This document shows, one piece after another, positions 45,664 through 56,010 of a stretch of DNA of 64,000 nucleotides. Both the position numbers and the translations under genes were made by a program. Every line of letters begins with the position of its first letter. Within the stretch, counting starts at the first letter, position 1. The notes under the pieces are model-generated. The model was not told the origin of the DNA. It saw only the letters and a program-made list of their open reading frames with translations, and did no database searches. The stretch is from Oleiharenicola lentus (GTDB lineage Bacteria; Verrucomicrobiota; Verrucomicrobiia; Opitutales; Opitutaceae): positions 795,001 to 859,000 of the forward strand of contig NZ_SDHX01000002.1 in assembly GCF_004118375.1 (NCBI RefSeq), given 5' to 3'.

Positions 45664-47873
45664 CGCAGCGGATCACCAGGATTGCGCTCTGGTCCGGCGT
45701 GGGGCTGGCGCTGACCGTCTGCGGCTACCTGCTCATCAGCACGACCTTCATGCCCTACGACGACGAGGGCTACGTGCTGATCTCCATCCGGAACTACCTG
45801 GCGGGACTGCGGCTCTACGACGACATCTTTTCCCAATACGGTCCGTGGCCCTTTGTTTACCATGAGCTGGCGACCACGCTGACCGGCCAGCCGCTGACAC
45901 ACGGCTTCGGCCGGATGCTGACGCTGCTGCACTGGGTGCTGGCCTCGATCCTCGGCGGAGCGATTTGCTGGCGGCTGATCCGCAGCCAGGTCGCAGCGGT
46001 CGTGGCGAGCCTGCTGATCTTCTCGCTCTGCTGGCAGAACACCTCGGAGCCCTCGCACCCCGGCAGCCACATCATGCTGCTGGTCGCGCTGGCCGCCACC
46101 CTGGTGGGCGGACTGCCGGGAGCGCGGCATCCTCGCACGCTCTATGCCGCGCTCGGCGTCATCACGGCGCTGCTGCTGTTAACCAAGATCAACGTCGGCT
46201 TGCTGCTCGCCGCGGGCCTGGGCTGCTTCGCGCTCCGTCACACGCCCTGGCCGGCGCGCGCGCAAGCGGCCGCCGCCGGAATCGCCCTCGCGGGCATGGT
46301 CGCCCTGCCCTGGGTGCTGATGGGGCGTCAGCTCGACCGGGGTTGGGTGCAGGTCTTCACGGGGCTGTTCACCGCCGCCGTCCTCGGTGTGTGGTGGACC
46401 CATCCGGTCAAAAGCGACGACCGCCGGCTGCCAGCGCGGGCGTGGCTCGGACTGCCGGTCGCTGCTCTCGTGACGGGCGGCGTGATCTGCCTGCAAGTGT
46501 GCCGCCATGGCACCGAGGCCGGATCGCTGCTGGAGGCGATCCTGCTGAATCCGTTGCGCATGCCCGCCCATTTCACCGTGGGCCTGCACTGGTATCCCGA
46601 GGTCTGGGTGCTGTTCGCCTTCGGTGCTGCGGTCGTGACCAAGGCCGGTTTTGAAATCCGCCGCTCCGGGGAAATCGCCCGGTTCACATGCTTGGCGGTG
46701 ATCGCCTGCCGAATCGCGGCGCTGGTCGTGTTGGCCGGGCTGGCCCGTCACTGGCCCACCCATGCCGGCATCTTTCACTTCTCGGCCTACTGTCTGCCGC
46801 TGCTGCCGGTATTTCTGCTGCCACTCACTCCGTCCGCGGAAAACGACTGCAACCTCGCGCGGCAAGGAGTCGCGTGGGTGGCGTTGCCGCAAATCCTGCA
46901 TGCCTTTCCGGTCGCCGGCAGCCAGCTGGCCTGGGCCACCTTTCTGTGCGTGCCGGTTTTTGTCGCCGGGTTGTTCGAGGCGGGTGGCGCGCTGACCGAA
47001 CGCTGGGGACCGGCCGGTCGCGCAGTCGCGCGGGGCACGGCCGCGGTGGCGCTGCTGGTGGCGGTGTTCCTGCTGGGGCTGCTGGGGCATACGGGCTGGC
47101 AACGCTACACGCAGTCACGCCCGCTCGATCTGCCCGGCGCGGGAGACATCCGGCTCGACGGCAAAACCCGCCAGGCGTTCCGCCTGCTGCACCTCAACGC
47201 CCAGGTCCACGCAGACCTGCTGTTTTCCCGTCAGGGCATGTTCAGCCACAACCTCTGGAGCGGCCTCCCGACCCCGACGGCGCAAAACGCCACGCACTGG
47301 TTCTGGCTGCTCAACCCCGCGCAGCAGCAGGCCATCATCGCCCGGCTGGCGGCGACACCCCGCACCGCGCTCATCACGTCGCAGTCGCTCGACGAGTTCA
47401 TGGTGCGCGAGAAAATTCCCTTCGGCGGACCGCTGCAGGATTTTGTGCGCGGCCACTACCAGCCGCTGTTCCGGTACGCGGACTTCACTTTTCATGTGCC
47501 GGCGGGCAGCCGGGCGGTCACGTTCGGACGCTTTGAGTTGCTCGAATCGGCGCAGGCAGCCGGCACCATGTTGCTGCGCACTCTGGTCCGCCTCGACGGC
47601 CAACCTGTTCGCATCCGGCTCGAAGGCATGGAGGCGCCCTGGGCCATTGGCCCGGAGCTGCTGACCCCGCCGTATCGCGGAGTGGCCGAACCGGTTGACC
47701 CGACAGGACAGCCGACCGGGCCCGCGGTGCCGCTGCCGGCCGTCCAAGCGCTCCACGGGCTTTATCGACTCTCGGTGATCTGCCCCCGACCGCCCGCCGG
47801 ATTGCCGTGGCAGGACTACCTTGTGGTGGTGAGAGACCCCACCGGCCGCACGCTGAGCGATTCGGCCTACTGA
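45660..47873 (+). CDS. GT-C-like polytopic membrane protein
   Basis: 737 aa, about twelve hydrophobic helices followed by a ~250-residue soluble C-terminal domain. The first loop has FMPYDDEGYVLISIRNYLAG, the DD/DE-type acidic pair expected in GT-C glycosyltransferases, and DDIFSQYGPWPFVYH. It is translationally coupled to the ArnC/GtrB-like gene (ATGA), so it is the natural user of that lipid-linked sugar; this is inference. The C-terminal 7 nt overlap the end of the convergent methyltransferase. Confidence 0.82.
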   Translation: MTQRITRIALWSGVGLALTVCGYLLISTTFMPYDDEGYVLISIRNYLAGLRLYDDIFSQYGPWPFVYHELATTLTGQPLTHGFGRMLTLLHWVLASILGGAICWRLIRSQVAAVVASLLIFSLCWQNTSEPSHPGSHIMLLVALAATLVGGLPGARHPRTLYAALGVITALLLLTKINVGLLLAAGLGCFALRHTPWPARAQAAAAGIALAGMVALPWVLMGRQLDRGWVQVFTGLFTAAVLGVWWTHPVKSDDRRLPARAWLGLPVAALVTGGVICLQVCRHGTEAGSLLEAILLNPLRMPAHFTVGLHWYPEVWVLFAFGAAVVTKAGFEIRRSGEIARFTCLAVIACRIAALVVLAGLARHWPTHAGIFHFSAYCLPLLPVFLLPLTPSAENDCNLARQGVAWVALPQILHAFPVAGSQLAWATFLCVPVFVAGLFEAGGALTERWGPAGRAVARGTAAVALLVAVFLLGLLGHTGWQRYTQSRPLDLPGAGDIRLDGKTRQAFRLLHLNAQVHADLLFSRQGMFSHNLWSGLPTPTAQNATHWFWLLNPAQQQAIIARLAATPRTALITSQSLDEFMVREKIPFGGPLQDFVRGHYQPLFRYADFTFHVPAGSRAVTFGRFELLESAQAAGTMLLRTLVRLDGQPVRIRLEGMEAPWAIGPELLTPPYRGVAEPVDPTGQPTGPAVPLPAVQALHGLYRLSVICPRPPAGLPWQDYLVVVRDPTGRTLSDSAY

Positions 47874-48613
47874 GGACCGGCCCTGCGCCGGGCCACGAGC
47901 AGCAGGCTGACCCCGAACGGTAGCGGCAGGCGCCAGAAGGCCATGGAAACGAACACGCGGCGCAGCAGGGCGTTGAGCCAGCCCGCGGGAACTTTGTCCT
48001 CGGACCGCAACTGGCCCGCGCGCGCCGGAAAGATCTTCCGCCACTTGCGCACCAGCCAGACCGCCGGATACACGACAACGTTGGTGTAGTTCACATGCAG
48101 GATTTCCCAATCCGGCTCGGGAAAGAGCGCGCGCAGTTGCGGACGGGAATAGCGGCGGAAGTGGTGCAGCACGACATCCCAGTCGCTCCACAAGGCCATG
48201 CCCGCCGGCACGGTCACCAACGCCACGCCGCCCGGTTTGAGCAGGCGGTGAAAGCCCTGCACCACCGCGCGATCGTCCGGCGTGTGTTCCAGCACATCGA
48301 GGGCCGTCACATAATCGAGCGATCCGTCGGGCAAAGGCACCCGGTCCCCGGCGATGCTCAGAATCTGCTCCGTGCGGAATTTCCTCCGCAGCAGCCGCAG
48401 GGCCTCCTCGTGATCATCCAGCACCATCACGCGGCAATGTGACTCCATCTCCGTGGCAAAACGGCCGGTGCCGGCTCCACAATCCAGCAACAGGTCCGAC
48501 GCGCGCGGAGGCCCCACGCGCTCCAGCCAGCGGATCGCGATCTCACGCTTCCCGGTGTAATACCAGTGCGTGGCCTCCCGCTGCTCCAGATTGGCGTATT
48601 CCGCGGCGTTCAT
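47867..48613 (-). CDS. Class I SAM-dependent methyltransferase (UbiE/COQ5-like fold)
   Basis: 248 aa from the ATG at 48613 (MNAAEYANLEQREATHWYYTGKRE begins here). SAM motif I is LLLDCGAGTGRFATEM, motif II MVLDDHEEALRLL and motif III LDYVTALDVLEHTPDD with LLKPGGVALVTVPA. A hydrophobic C-terminal stretch (AFWRLPLPFGVSLLLVA) may associate with the membrane. This type is common in polysaccharide loci next to GtrB-like and GT-C genes. It is divergent from the next GT39-like gene. Confidence 0.85.
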   Translation of the reverse strand: MNAAEYANLEQREATHWYYTGKREIAIRWLERVGPPRASDLLLDCGAGTGRFATEMESHCRVMVLDDHEEALRLLRRKFRTEQILSIAGDRVPLPDGSLDYVTALDVLEHTPDDRAVVQGFHRLLKPGGVALVTVPAGMALWSDWDVVLHHFRRYSRPQLRALFPEPDWEILHVNYTNVVVYPAVWLVRKWRKIFPARAGQLRSEDKVPAGWLNALLRRVFVSMAFWRLPLPFGVSLLLVARRRAGPQ

Positions 48614-48723
48614 GCGCGCGAAGTAGTGAGGCCAGCCCGGCACCGGCGGCAAGGCTAACCACCGGAGGCCGGGCCGGAAGTAATCTTGCCCGGCCGTTGC
48701 GTTCACCCAAAGTCGGCCCGCGC

Positions 48724-50640
48724 ATGGATCGCCCGCCGCCCACCCGACAACCGCAACCCGGCGGACCGTCCGCGCACCTGCCCGGCTGGCCGATGGTGGT
48801 GATGCTGGCGGCCGTGCTGATCCTGCATGCGGCGCTCGCCCGGTGGGCGATCACGGACAAAAGCGTGACCGCCGACGAAATCCTCCACGTCACGCAGGGG
48901 CATTTCGCGAACCGGCACGGCGACTTCCGCGTGCAGCCCGAGAACGGCATGCTGCCGCAGCGCCTGCATGGCGTGGCCGCCTGGCTGACGGGCGCCCCCA
49001 CGCCGGAACTGCGGGGCAACGAGGCCTGGCGGACCGCCTCGGGCACGATGATCAGCCACCAGTTCTTCTATGAGACCGGGCACGATCACTTCCCCATGCT
49101 GGTGCTCGCCCGCACGCTGAACCTGCTGTTTTCTCTGGGCACAACCCTGCTGGTGTTCTGGTGGGGCCGGCGGTTGGGCGGGCCTGCGGCCGGGCTCGTC
49201 GCGGCGGCATGCTACGCGCTCGACCCGAATGTGCTCGCCCATGCCGCCCTGGCCACTTCCGACCAGGCCGCCGGCTTTTTCCTGCTCACCAGCGGCACGC
49301 TCTTCTGGCTGCAACTGCTGCAGCCGCGCCGGGCCGCCATGCTCGCCAGCGCCGCGGTCTTCGGGCTCGCCTGCGTGGCCAAGTATTCCGCCGTGCTGCT
49401 GCTGCCGCTGATGGCCGGGCTGATCGCGATCCGCATTCTCGGCGACGATGACCGCCGCCGCTGGTGGCGGCTGGTGCCGTGCATGCTCCTGGTGCACGGG
49501 TTGGTGGCGATGGCGCTGATCTGGGCCTGCTACGGTTTCCGCTACACGGGATTCTCCGCGAACGTCCCGCCCGCCGCCCATTACGCCGCCCGCTGGGAGC
49601 AGGTGCTGCCTCATATCGGCATCCATGGAACCGTAGTGGAAGTCTGCCGCAAGCTGCAGCTGCTGCCCGAGGCCTTCCTTTACGGCTATGCCTGGGTGGT
49701 GCAATCCGCCCGCGCCCGGAGCGCTTTCCTCGCCGGCGAATACAGCATCTTCGGCTGGGTGTCCTTTTTCCCCCTGACCTTTCTGTGGAAATCCACCCCG
49801 GCCCTGCTGCTCGCGCTGGTGTCCGCTTTGATTGGCCTGACTTTGCGCTGGAAACGGCGGACCACCCCGATCCGGACGGACCTGTGGAGCATCGCCCCGC
49901 TGCTGCTGTTCCTTGTTCTCTACTGGGGGTTGTCACTGACGAGCCGCCTCAACATTGGACACCGACACATCCTGCCCACGTATCCAGTGCTGTATGTCCT
50001 GCTCGGCGTCGCATTCGTCCGGCTTCCGTTTGCGGGCATGGTCCGGGCCGGCGCCATCGGCCTGTTGGTCGCCGGCCAGGCGGTGTCGGCCGTGACGAGC
50101 GCGCCCCATTTTCTCGCGTATTTCAACTCCTTCGCCGGCGGCCCGGCCAACGGCTATCGCCTCCTCGTGGACAGCTCCCTCGACTGGGGCCAGGATCTCG
50201 CCGGTCTCGATCGCTGGCTGAAAGCCCACAACTCCGGTCCCTCGGCCGAACCGGTTTATCTCTCCTACTTCGGCTCCGGCGAGCCGAACTACTACGGCAT
50301 CCGCGCCACGCGCCTGCCGTTCATCAACGGATTCAAGTTCATGCACCCGCGCTATGAGCCGCGCCCCGGGCTCTACTGTATCAGCGCAACGATGCTGCAG
50401 CAGGTTTACAGTCGATACCGCGGACCATGGACGCCGGAATTTGAACAAACCTACCGGCGGCTGCGGCAGCAGACGCCCGATCTCGCGGCCTGGCCGCAAT
50501 CCCAATGGCAGGAATACGACGAGCTGCGATTTGCACGGCTCTGCCATCAATTGCGCACCCGTGCGCCGGATCACACTGTCGGGTATTCAATCCTCATTTA
50601 CCGCGTCTCAGCGGAGGAACTCGCGGCCGCGCTGGACTGA
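48724..50640 (+). CDS. GT39-like membrane glycosyltransferase
   Basis: 638 aa from the ATG at 48724. About ten to twelve hydrophobic helices. The first loop has VTADEILHVTQGHFANRHGDFRV with the catalytic DE pair. LNIGHRHILPTYPVLYVLLG and LLVDSSLDWGQDLAGLDRWL near the C-terminus are characteristic of an uncharacterised GT39-like branch in Acidobacteriota and Verrucomicrobiota. An outer-face transfer from polyprenyl-phosphate sugar to an envelope acceptor is expected; specificity unknown. Confidence 0.85.
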   Translation: MDRPPPTRQPQPGGPSAHLPGWPMVVMLAAVLILHAALARWAITDKSVTADEILHVTQGHFANRHGDFRVQPENGMLPQRLHGVAAWLTGAPTPELRGNEAWRTASGTMISHQFFYETGHDHFPMLVLARTLNLLFSLGTTLLVFWWGRRLGGPAAGLVAAACYALDPNVLAHAALATSDQAAGFFLLTSGTLFWLQLLQPRRAAMLASAAVFGLACVAKYSAVLLLPLMAGLIAIRILGDDDRRRWWRLVPCMLLVHGLVAMALIWACYGFRYTGFSANVPPAAHYAARWEQVLPHIGIHGTVVEVCRKLQLLPEAFLYGYAWVVQSARARSAFLAGEYSIFGWVSFFPLTFLWKSTPALLLALVSALIGLTLRWKRRTTPIRTDLWSIAPLLLFLVLYWGLSLTSRLNIGHRHILPTYPVLYVLLGVAFVRLPFAGMVRAGAIGLLVAGQAVSAVTSAPHFLAYFNSFAGGPANGYRLLVDSSLDWGQDLAGLDRWLKAHNSGPSAEPVYLSYFGSGEPNYYGIRATRLPFINGFKFMHPRYEPRPGLYCISATMLQQVYSRYRGPWTPEFEQTYRRLRQQTPDLAAWPQSQWQEYDELRFARLCHQLRTRAPDHTVGYSILIYRVSAEELAAALD

Positions 50641-50712
50641 GAACACGCGCCGCTTGGCGCCATCCTCACCGGCGCCGAGCATCCGCTCGCGTTGCCGCCC
50701 CGGGCCATCGTC

Positions 50713-52542
50713 TCACGGAGCCGCAGGCGGTGCCCGCAGCGCCAGCAGGATGTAGGTCTCGTTGGCCATCACGGGCGTCAGCTGCCCCTGCAGTTTTTTC
50801 CACGCGCCGGTGCGCTCAAGGAAATCAATGCTCGACTGGGCGCGCTTGAGCAGAAGGTGGCTGTAACCGAGCCGCCGGAGCCGCCCTCCCGCATCGCTGT
50901 CCGCCTCATTCGCGAACAAAAACCGCACATCCGGACTCCAGAGCGGCACAAAGTCGCGATCTCCCTCCTGAAAGAGGTGCTGCAATCCCGCGGAATCCGA
51001 GAGCACCCGCCCCTCGATGTGCGGTATTGCCGCCGCCACGAATGCCGCCGCCTCCCGCGCAAACTCGACCTGATAGGTGCCGCCGGCATCGGGCCAAGCG
51101 CGCACGGGTGTGCGGTAGGGGTTCAGCGGAATGGTGAGAGCCCGCAGGCTCGCATCCAGGCTCCAAACCACCAGCACCAGGCCGCAGGCCACACGGAGCC
51201 CTTTCCGCACCACGAGGGTGGCGAGCACCGCACCGCCCCAGGCACAGCCCAGCAGCAATACCGGACTCAGCACGCGCATCGAATAGAACAGGCCGCCTGC
51301 CGTGTAGGGGATGGAGATGATCCAGGTGCAGAGACCGGCGGCAACGAGCAGCAGACCGAGGCCGGCTTCCGGGCGCTTGCGCATGACCACGATACCGGCA
51401 GCCACACCGGCGGTCGCAGGCAACGCGCTGACGACGATCAGCCGACCCAGTTCCCGCCACCCCACCGCCTGCGCGAGAACCCCGCCATACGCTTCCATGT
51501 AAGCCTGCATCCACGCCGAGAAGACCGGGTTGCCGGGAAAGAGGCTCCCGAGATCGTGGGCATAAAGCGGGTTGCCAGTGATGATCCACACCCGCAGGTG
51601 CCATAAGCCCGGCAACAGCAACGCCGCCGCCACAAAACGCCCGCAGGTTCTCCAGCCCGACCCGCGCCACAGCAGCCACAGTGCGGAGACCCCGGGATAC
51701 AGCGGGCCATATTCCCGCGCGCATGCCACCAACCCGCCACACAGGGCCGCCAGGAGGAGCAAGCCTTCTCCCTCCCCTCGCTGCCATCGGGTCAGGTAAT
51801 ACATGAGGCCACCGACCCCGAGCGCGGTCAGTCCGGTTTCCTGCCCCAGGTTGAAGGCGAACTGCAGGAGCATGCAGCACCCCGCCAACGCGACCCCGAT
51901 CCAACCGGAGCGATGATCCGAAGACCACAGGCGGGACAGGGCCTGCACCAAAAAAACCAAGCCCAGCATCTGGGCGACCACCGGGATGGCGGTCCACACC
52001 TTAGCCGTGCTGCCGGCCGCCAGGTAGGTCCAGGCATAGAGGCCCGCCACCAGCGGAGAGATGCCATCGGCCCAGAAATAACGGGTGAAGTCCGGCGGCG
52101 AAACCGGCGGATAAAAATCCAGCCCCTGCTGCGCCACCAGTTGGAGGGCCAGATGGTTCCAGCGAAAATCCACATCCACGCCCGAAAGCGGCTGGGTCAG
52201 GGCCCGCCAACACGCCACGATCAGCATCGGCAGCACCGGCAGAGCCAGCCAGCAGTCCTGCCAATTCGTCCGGCTGGCCGGCGCAGAAATCCCGGGCCGG
52301 CTCCGCCAATACCATCCACCCGCCAAGCCGACCCCTGCCAGCCACAGCGAAAGGGAAACGAGGCTGATCGGGACGTGCGCAGCCGACAAACCGATCACGC
52401 CCGCCAACAACACCAGGGCGGAGATAATTCCGGCCGCCAGCCAAGGCAACGGCAGCCGAGCCCCGAAAGCCCAGCCCGCCCCCGGCAGGAGCAGTCCGGA
52501 GAGAACCAACATTCCCCGCAGAATCTGCTCAAGCACGCTCAT
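50713..52542 (-). CDS. GT-C-like polytopic membrane protein
   Basis: 609 aa from the ATG at 52542, overlapping the stop of the upstream gene by 4 nt (ATGA). Twelve or more hydrophobic helices. The first long loop is SGVDVDFRWNHLALQLVAQQ followed by PPDFTRYFWADGISPLV, with an Asp-rich motif compatible with a GT-C enzyme. A soluble C-terminal portion (from about residue 490) carries SSIDFLERTG. The exact family is not recognised. It is the last gene of a four-gene run from 57876. Confidence 0.75.
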   Translation of the reverse strand: MSVLEQILRGMLVLSGLLLPGAGWAFGARLPLPWLAAGIISALVLLAGVIGLSAAHVPISLVSLSLWLAGVGLAGGWYWRSRPGISAPASRTNWQDCWLALPVLPMLIVACWRALTQPLSGVDVDFRWNHLALQLVAQQGLDFYPPVSPPDFTRYFWADGISPLVAGLYAWTYLAAGSTAKVWTAIPVVAQMLGLVFLVQALSRLWSSDHRSGWIGVALAGCCMLLQFAFNLGQETGLTALGVGGLMYYLTRWQRGEGEGLLLLAALCGGLVACAREYGPLYPGVSALWLLWRGSGWRTCGRFVAAALLLPGLWHLRVWIITGNPLYAHDLGSLFPGNPVFSAWMQAYMEAYGGVLAQAVGWRELGRLIVVSALPATAGVAAGIVVMRKRPEAGLGLLLVAAGLCTWIISIPYTAGGLFYSMRVLSPVLLLGCAWGGAVLATLVVRKGLRVACGLVLVVWSLDASLRALTIPLNPYRTPVRAWPDAGGTYQVEFAREAAAFVAAAIPHIEGRVLSDSAGLQHLFQEGDRDFVPLWSPDVRFLFANEADSDAGGRLRRLGYSHLLLKRAQSSIDFLERTGAWKKLQGQLTPVMANETYILLALRAPPAAP

Positions 52543-54152
52543 GGCGGTGAGCGCCGACGCCACACACTGTAGTAGGCGTCGAAAAGCAGGAAGTCCCGCC
52601 CGGGCAGCCAGGCCACGGCTTCGATTTCAGGCCGTCGGTCGATGACTTGCCACAATTCATACTGTCGCTCGAACACCACCCTCTCGTCGGCGCCAAACCG
52701 CAGAAACTCCATGCCCCGCAGCACGACCCAATCCGCCTCCAGCTTGACCGCCAGGCCGCTCAGCGAGAGGAGCCCGCCCTTGCGCAAAGCGATAACCTCG
52801 GGCGAGCACAGTCCGGGCGTGTCGCGCATCGCGAGTCCGGAGAAAAACCCGATGTAGCCGAGCGGCTCCAGAAAGACCGTGTCGCCCGGCCCGCGGGCGG
52901 CTTGGGCGATCGAGCGGCCGAGCGGAGCGCGCAGCCCCCACTCGACCAGCCGCTGCTGCTCGCGCAACTGCACGGAAACCGCCACAAACAGCCAGGCTTG
53001 CAAAGCGATGACCCCCGCGACCGGCATGATCACCCACCAGCGTCGCGCGCCTCGCAGGGCCGGCAGTTCCAGCAAAGCGGCCACGCCTCCGCCGATCGCG
53101 ATGTAGGCCAGCACCTGCCAGGCGGGAAAATACCACGGCGCCCGTGCCGTCACCGTGAGGTAGGCGCCGCCCAGCACGAACGCCAGTCCGGCAACCCGCG
53201 CCGGGCGGACGCAACGCGGCCAAAATGCGACGGCGGCCGCTGCGACCGCCATTATCCGGCCAAACCATTCCAGCCAGACCGGCCAGCCGCCGAAAAAGAA
53301 GTAAGGCGGCAGAAACGCATCGTGAACCGTACTGTGACCGAAAACGTAGCGCCATGGATAGGTAAACAGCGCCCCCAGATTTTCGCTGCTGAGCAAGTGT
53401 GCGCCCTTGGCCCGGATAGTGTTGGGCACCGGTGTGCCGTAATATTGCCAGGCCCACAGAAACCACGGGGTGTAGAGCACGGCCGCGGTCAGCGCCATGA
53501 CCGCCCAGCCGCGCCAACCGGGTCGGTGCCCCGGGGAAAAGTGCCACACCCCGGCCGCCACGGCGCCGACAAACACAAATCCGTCGGGCCGGGTCCACAT
53601 TGCCCCACCCAGTGCCAGACCGGCCAGCAGCATCCGCCCGTCTAGCATCGCCCTCCAGGCCATCACCACAAACAGGACCAGCAGCGCGGTCTCCATGCCG
53701 TTGGTGGAAAAGGCCGCGAGTTTCGCATCCAGAATCCAGAACAAGCCCGTCACCAACAAGGCCCGCATTTCGCTCAGCCGGCCCGCGGCCAACCACCAGG
53801 CGCCCGCCAAGGCCGCACAGGATACCACACGGAAGGCAATCATGACCACGTGGGGATCTTCGGTGCCACAAAGCCGGGCGAGTCCGGCCGGCAACAGCAC
53901 GCCGAGCGGCGAGGTGAACACGTGCAACGGCCGGCCCGCCTCATACACCAGCCCGTTTCCATTCAGCAGATTCAGGCTGCACCGATAGGTGATGAAAAAG
54001 TCTTCCCAGATGTTGCCGGACACGAAGGCGAAAACCGCCGGCGCCGCCGCCGCGAGCAGAGCCAGCATCAGGGAAAAATTCCGCATCGAACCTTGGCCCG
54101 GGGCAGAGGGGCTTTCAACCGCAGCAGAAACAACCAGATCGTGGGCGGACAT
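52539..54152 (-). CDS. GT-C-like polytopic membrane protein
   Basis: 537 aa from the ATG at 54152; an internal ATG 22 codons later (MRNFSLMLALLAA) sits directly at the first helix and is an alternative. The first loop is GNIWEDFFITYRCSLNLLNGNGLVYEAG, where EDFFITYR fits a family of Planctomycetota/Verrucomicrobiota GT-C-like proteins. AMWTRPDGFVFVGAV and YTPWFLWAWQYYGTPVPNTIRAKGA follow. A C-terminal domain of ~140 residues is soluble. It is 10 nt downstream of the 54163 gene and overlaps the next gene by 4 nt. Confidence 0.8.
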   Translation of the reverse strand: MSAHDLVVSAAVESPSAPGQGSMRNFSLMLALLAAAAPAVFAFVSGNIWEDFFITYRCSLNLLNGNGLVYEAGRPLHVFTSPLGVLLPAGLARLCGTEDPHVVMIAFRVVSCAALAGAWWLAAGRLSEMRALLVTGLFWILDAKLAAFSTNGMETALLVLFVVMAWRAMLDGRMLLAGLALGGAMWTRPDGFVFVGAVAAGVWHFSPGHRPGWRGWAVMALTAAVLYTPWFLWAWQYYGTPVPNTIRAKGAHLLSSENLGALFTYPWRYVFGHSTVHDAFLPPYFFFGGWPVWLEWFGRIMAVAAAAVAFWPRCVRPARVAGLAFVLGGAYLTVTARAPWYFPAWQVLAYIAIGGGVAALLELPALRGARRWWVIMPVAGVIALQAWLFVAVSVQLREQQRLVEWGLRAPLGRSIAQAARGPGDTVFLEPLGYIGFFSGLAMRDTPGLCSPEVIALRKGGLLSLSGLAVKLEADWVVLRGMEFLRFGADERVVFERQYELWQVIDRRPEIEAVAWLPGRDFLLFDAYYSVWRRRSPP

Positions 54153-54162
54153 GGACCGGTGA

Positions 54163-56001
54163 TCAGTTCGGGGACCGGCCGGCGCCCGCTTCTCCACTAA
54201 CCATGGGCGGCGGGGTGGACGGTTTGAAATCCGGCGGCAAATCCACCGCCACCAGTCGGCTGATGCGGGCCAGTTTTGTGCCGAAGCGGCGCTCGGCGAG
54301 CGGCTCGGTCTTGAACCACTCTGGCAGGGCATCGCCCGGCTCGATCTCATAATCGCCCTCGCGCGTGGTCGGGCGCAGGCTCTGCGTCACCAGGATTTCC
54401 TGAAAATCCGGCATGCCCAGCTGCCAAGCCAGCCGGTCGGCAACGGCGCGGGATCGTTCCAGGAGAATGGACGGGGTCTTCTCAATCAACCAAGGCAGCG
54501 TGGATTTATTGCTGACGATCAGCCGGCTGCCGGCCGGTCGGGAGGCCACGAAGCGGCGCTCCCACTCGAGCTCGTCATTGCCAATATGGGAGTAGAAATG
54601 ATAGGCCTGCTTGGGCACCGCCGAGCCGAGGGTGAAGAGCCCCGCCAGCACCAGCAGAACGCGGCTGACCGGCCAACGGCGGTCCAAGGATGCAGCCGCC
54701 ACCACAACCGCCAGCACCAGCAGCAGATGAAACGGCAGGGCAAACCGCGAGGCCATCGGGTCGTTTAACGCGGCCCAATAGTAGAACATGATCAGCGAGG
54801 TGACCCCCAGAATGCCGCCGCCGAAGAGCAACAGCGCCCACCGGTCCGGGTTCAGGAAACCGGGGAGCCGGACACAGCGTACCAGCCGCCAGCCAATCCA
54901 GCCAAGAGCCGCGGCCCCAAGCGCCCCCAGCAACAGGGAGTTCCCGTGGGCGATGCCCGTCGAGCTAAAGAAGCCCCAGGCGCCCGAGAGATTTTCCGCC
55001 AGGTATTCCACACTGAAGCGGGTGGTCTGATTCTGCTTCAGCTCCCACATCACGGGGCTGCTGGAAATGACCTTCTGCAGGAGAGCCACCGGCACGAGCA
55101 GGAGCGGAGCCGCCACCGCGCTGAACGAAAGGACGATCCGCCGCGCCCGCCACCACCCCAGTGCAATCGCGAGGGCGGCCGGCAGCACATAGGCGGCTGA
55201 TTCGTAGCGCGACTGGCAGAACAACACCATGGACAGGACGAAGACGGAGAGTCGCGTCTCATCGGGCCGCGTCAGCCAGGCTCGCGCCGCATGCAACGCC
55301 ACCAGCAGCATGCCCAGGTTGAGCAGCTCCATCCCGGCCCCCGTGGCGTTTTGCGCGAAGAGTGGGAGCGAACCGAGCAGCACCACGGCCAGCACTCCCC
55401 CCAGCCGCCGATTGAGGCGCCAGCCGATCCGCCACACCAGGGCGAGCGCGCCCGCGCAAAGTGCTGCATTCAGCCAGAAGACATTCTGCGTCCTGAACCC
55501 GGTCAGGTCATGCACTGTGGCCAGAAGAAACGAGAAGAACACGGGGCGCTTGTCCACGTAGCTGTCGGTCGAGAGGAAGATACCCTGGAGTTCATAGCCG
55601 CGCACCATGGCGGAGTTGTCCCGGAAGTAGTGCAGGTTGTAGGCCGTGGATTGCAGCACATACTCGTCGTAGAGGATCTTGCTCCGGAAGGTTTCGTGCG
55701 CGAGCGCCAGGCCGGTCATCAGGCCGATCGCCCCGAGGGCCAGGAGCCAGTCGGTGCGCGTCATGCATTCGTCGGTCTCCGGCTGGTCCGGATCCCGGGC
55801 CTGCCACAGCGACCAGAGCCAGAGCGAGAAGGTCGTCAGGATGAAGTAATAACCTCCCTGCCGCAGGATCTGGCGGGATTCTTCCGGCGTGAAGCAGACA
55901 AATCCAAGATAGCCGGCGGCCAATCCCGCCCCGACAAAGGCCCCCAACCGGGGCCAGGGCACGGCCATCCGAAGGGACTGTGACTCAGGGGGCACGCTCA
56001 T
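54163..56001 (-). CDS. GT-C-like polytopic membrane protein, paralogue 1
   Basis: 612 aa with about twelve hydrophobic helices. Loop 1 has ETFRSKILYDEYVLQSTAYNLHYFRD, where YDE is the likely acidic pair, then DKRPVFFSFLLATVHDLTGFRTQN. LFCQSRYESAAYVLPA and SSPVMWELKQNQ follow. The next gene (56011) encodes a clear paralogue with the same order of motifs (DKRPLLHPFLVSVLHDLTGYRPEN). Both probably add sugars in the same glycan. It lies 9 nt downstream of its paralogue. Confidence 0.82.
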   Translation of the reverse strand: MSVPPESQSLRMAVPWPRLGAFVGAGLAAGYLGFVCFTPEESRQILRQGGYYFILTTFSLWLWSLWQARDPDQPETDECMTRTDWLLALGAIGLMTGLALAHETFRSKILYDEYVLQSTAYNLHYFRDNSAMVRGYELQGIFLSTDSYVDKRPVFFSFLLATVHDLTGFRTQNVFWLNAALCAGALALVWRIGWRLNRRLGGVLAVVLLGSLPLFAQNATGAGMELLNLGMLLVALHAARAWLTRPDETRLSVFVLSMVLFCQSRYESAAYVLPAALAIALGWWRARRIVLSFSAVAAPLLLVPVALLQKVISSSPVMWELKQNQTTRFSVEYLAENLSGAWGFFSSTGIAHGNSLLLGALGAAALGWIGWRLVRCVRLPGFLNPDRWALLLFGGGILGVTSLIMFYYWAALNDPMASRFALPFHLLLVLAVVVAAASLDRRWPVSRVLLVLAGLFTLGSAVPKQAYHFYSHIGNDELEWERRFVASRPAGSRLIVSNKSTLPWLIEKTPSILLERSRAVADRLAWQLGMPDFQEILVTQSLRPTTREGDYEIEPGDALPEWFKTEPLAERRFGTKLARISRLVAVDLPPDFKPSTPPPMVSGEAGAGRSPN

Positions 56002-56010
56002 GAAACGGGC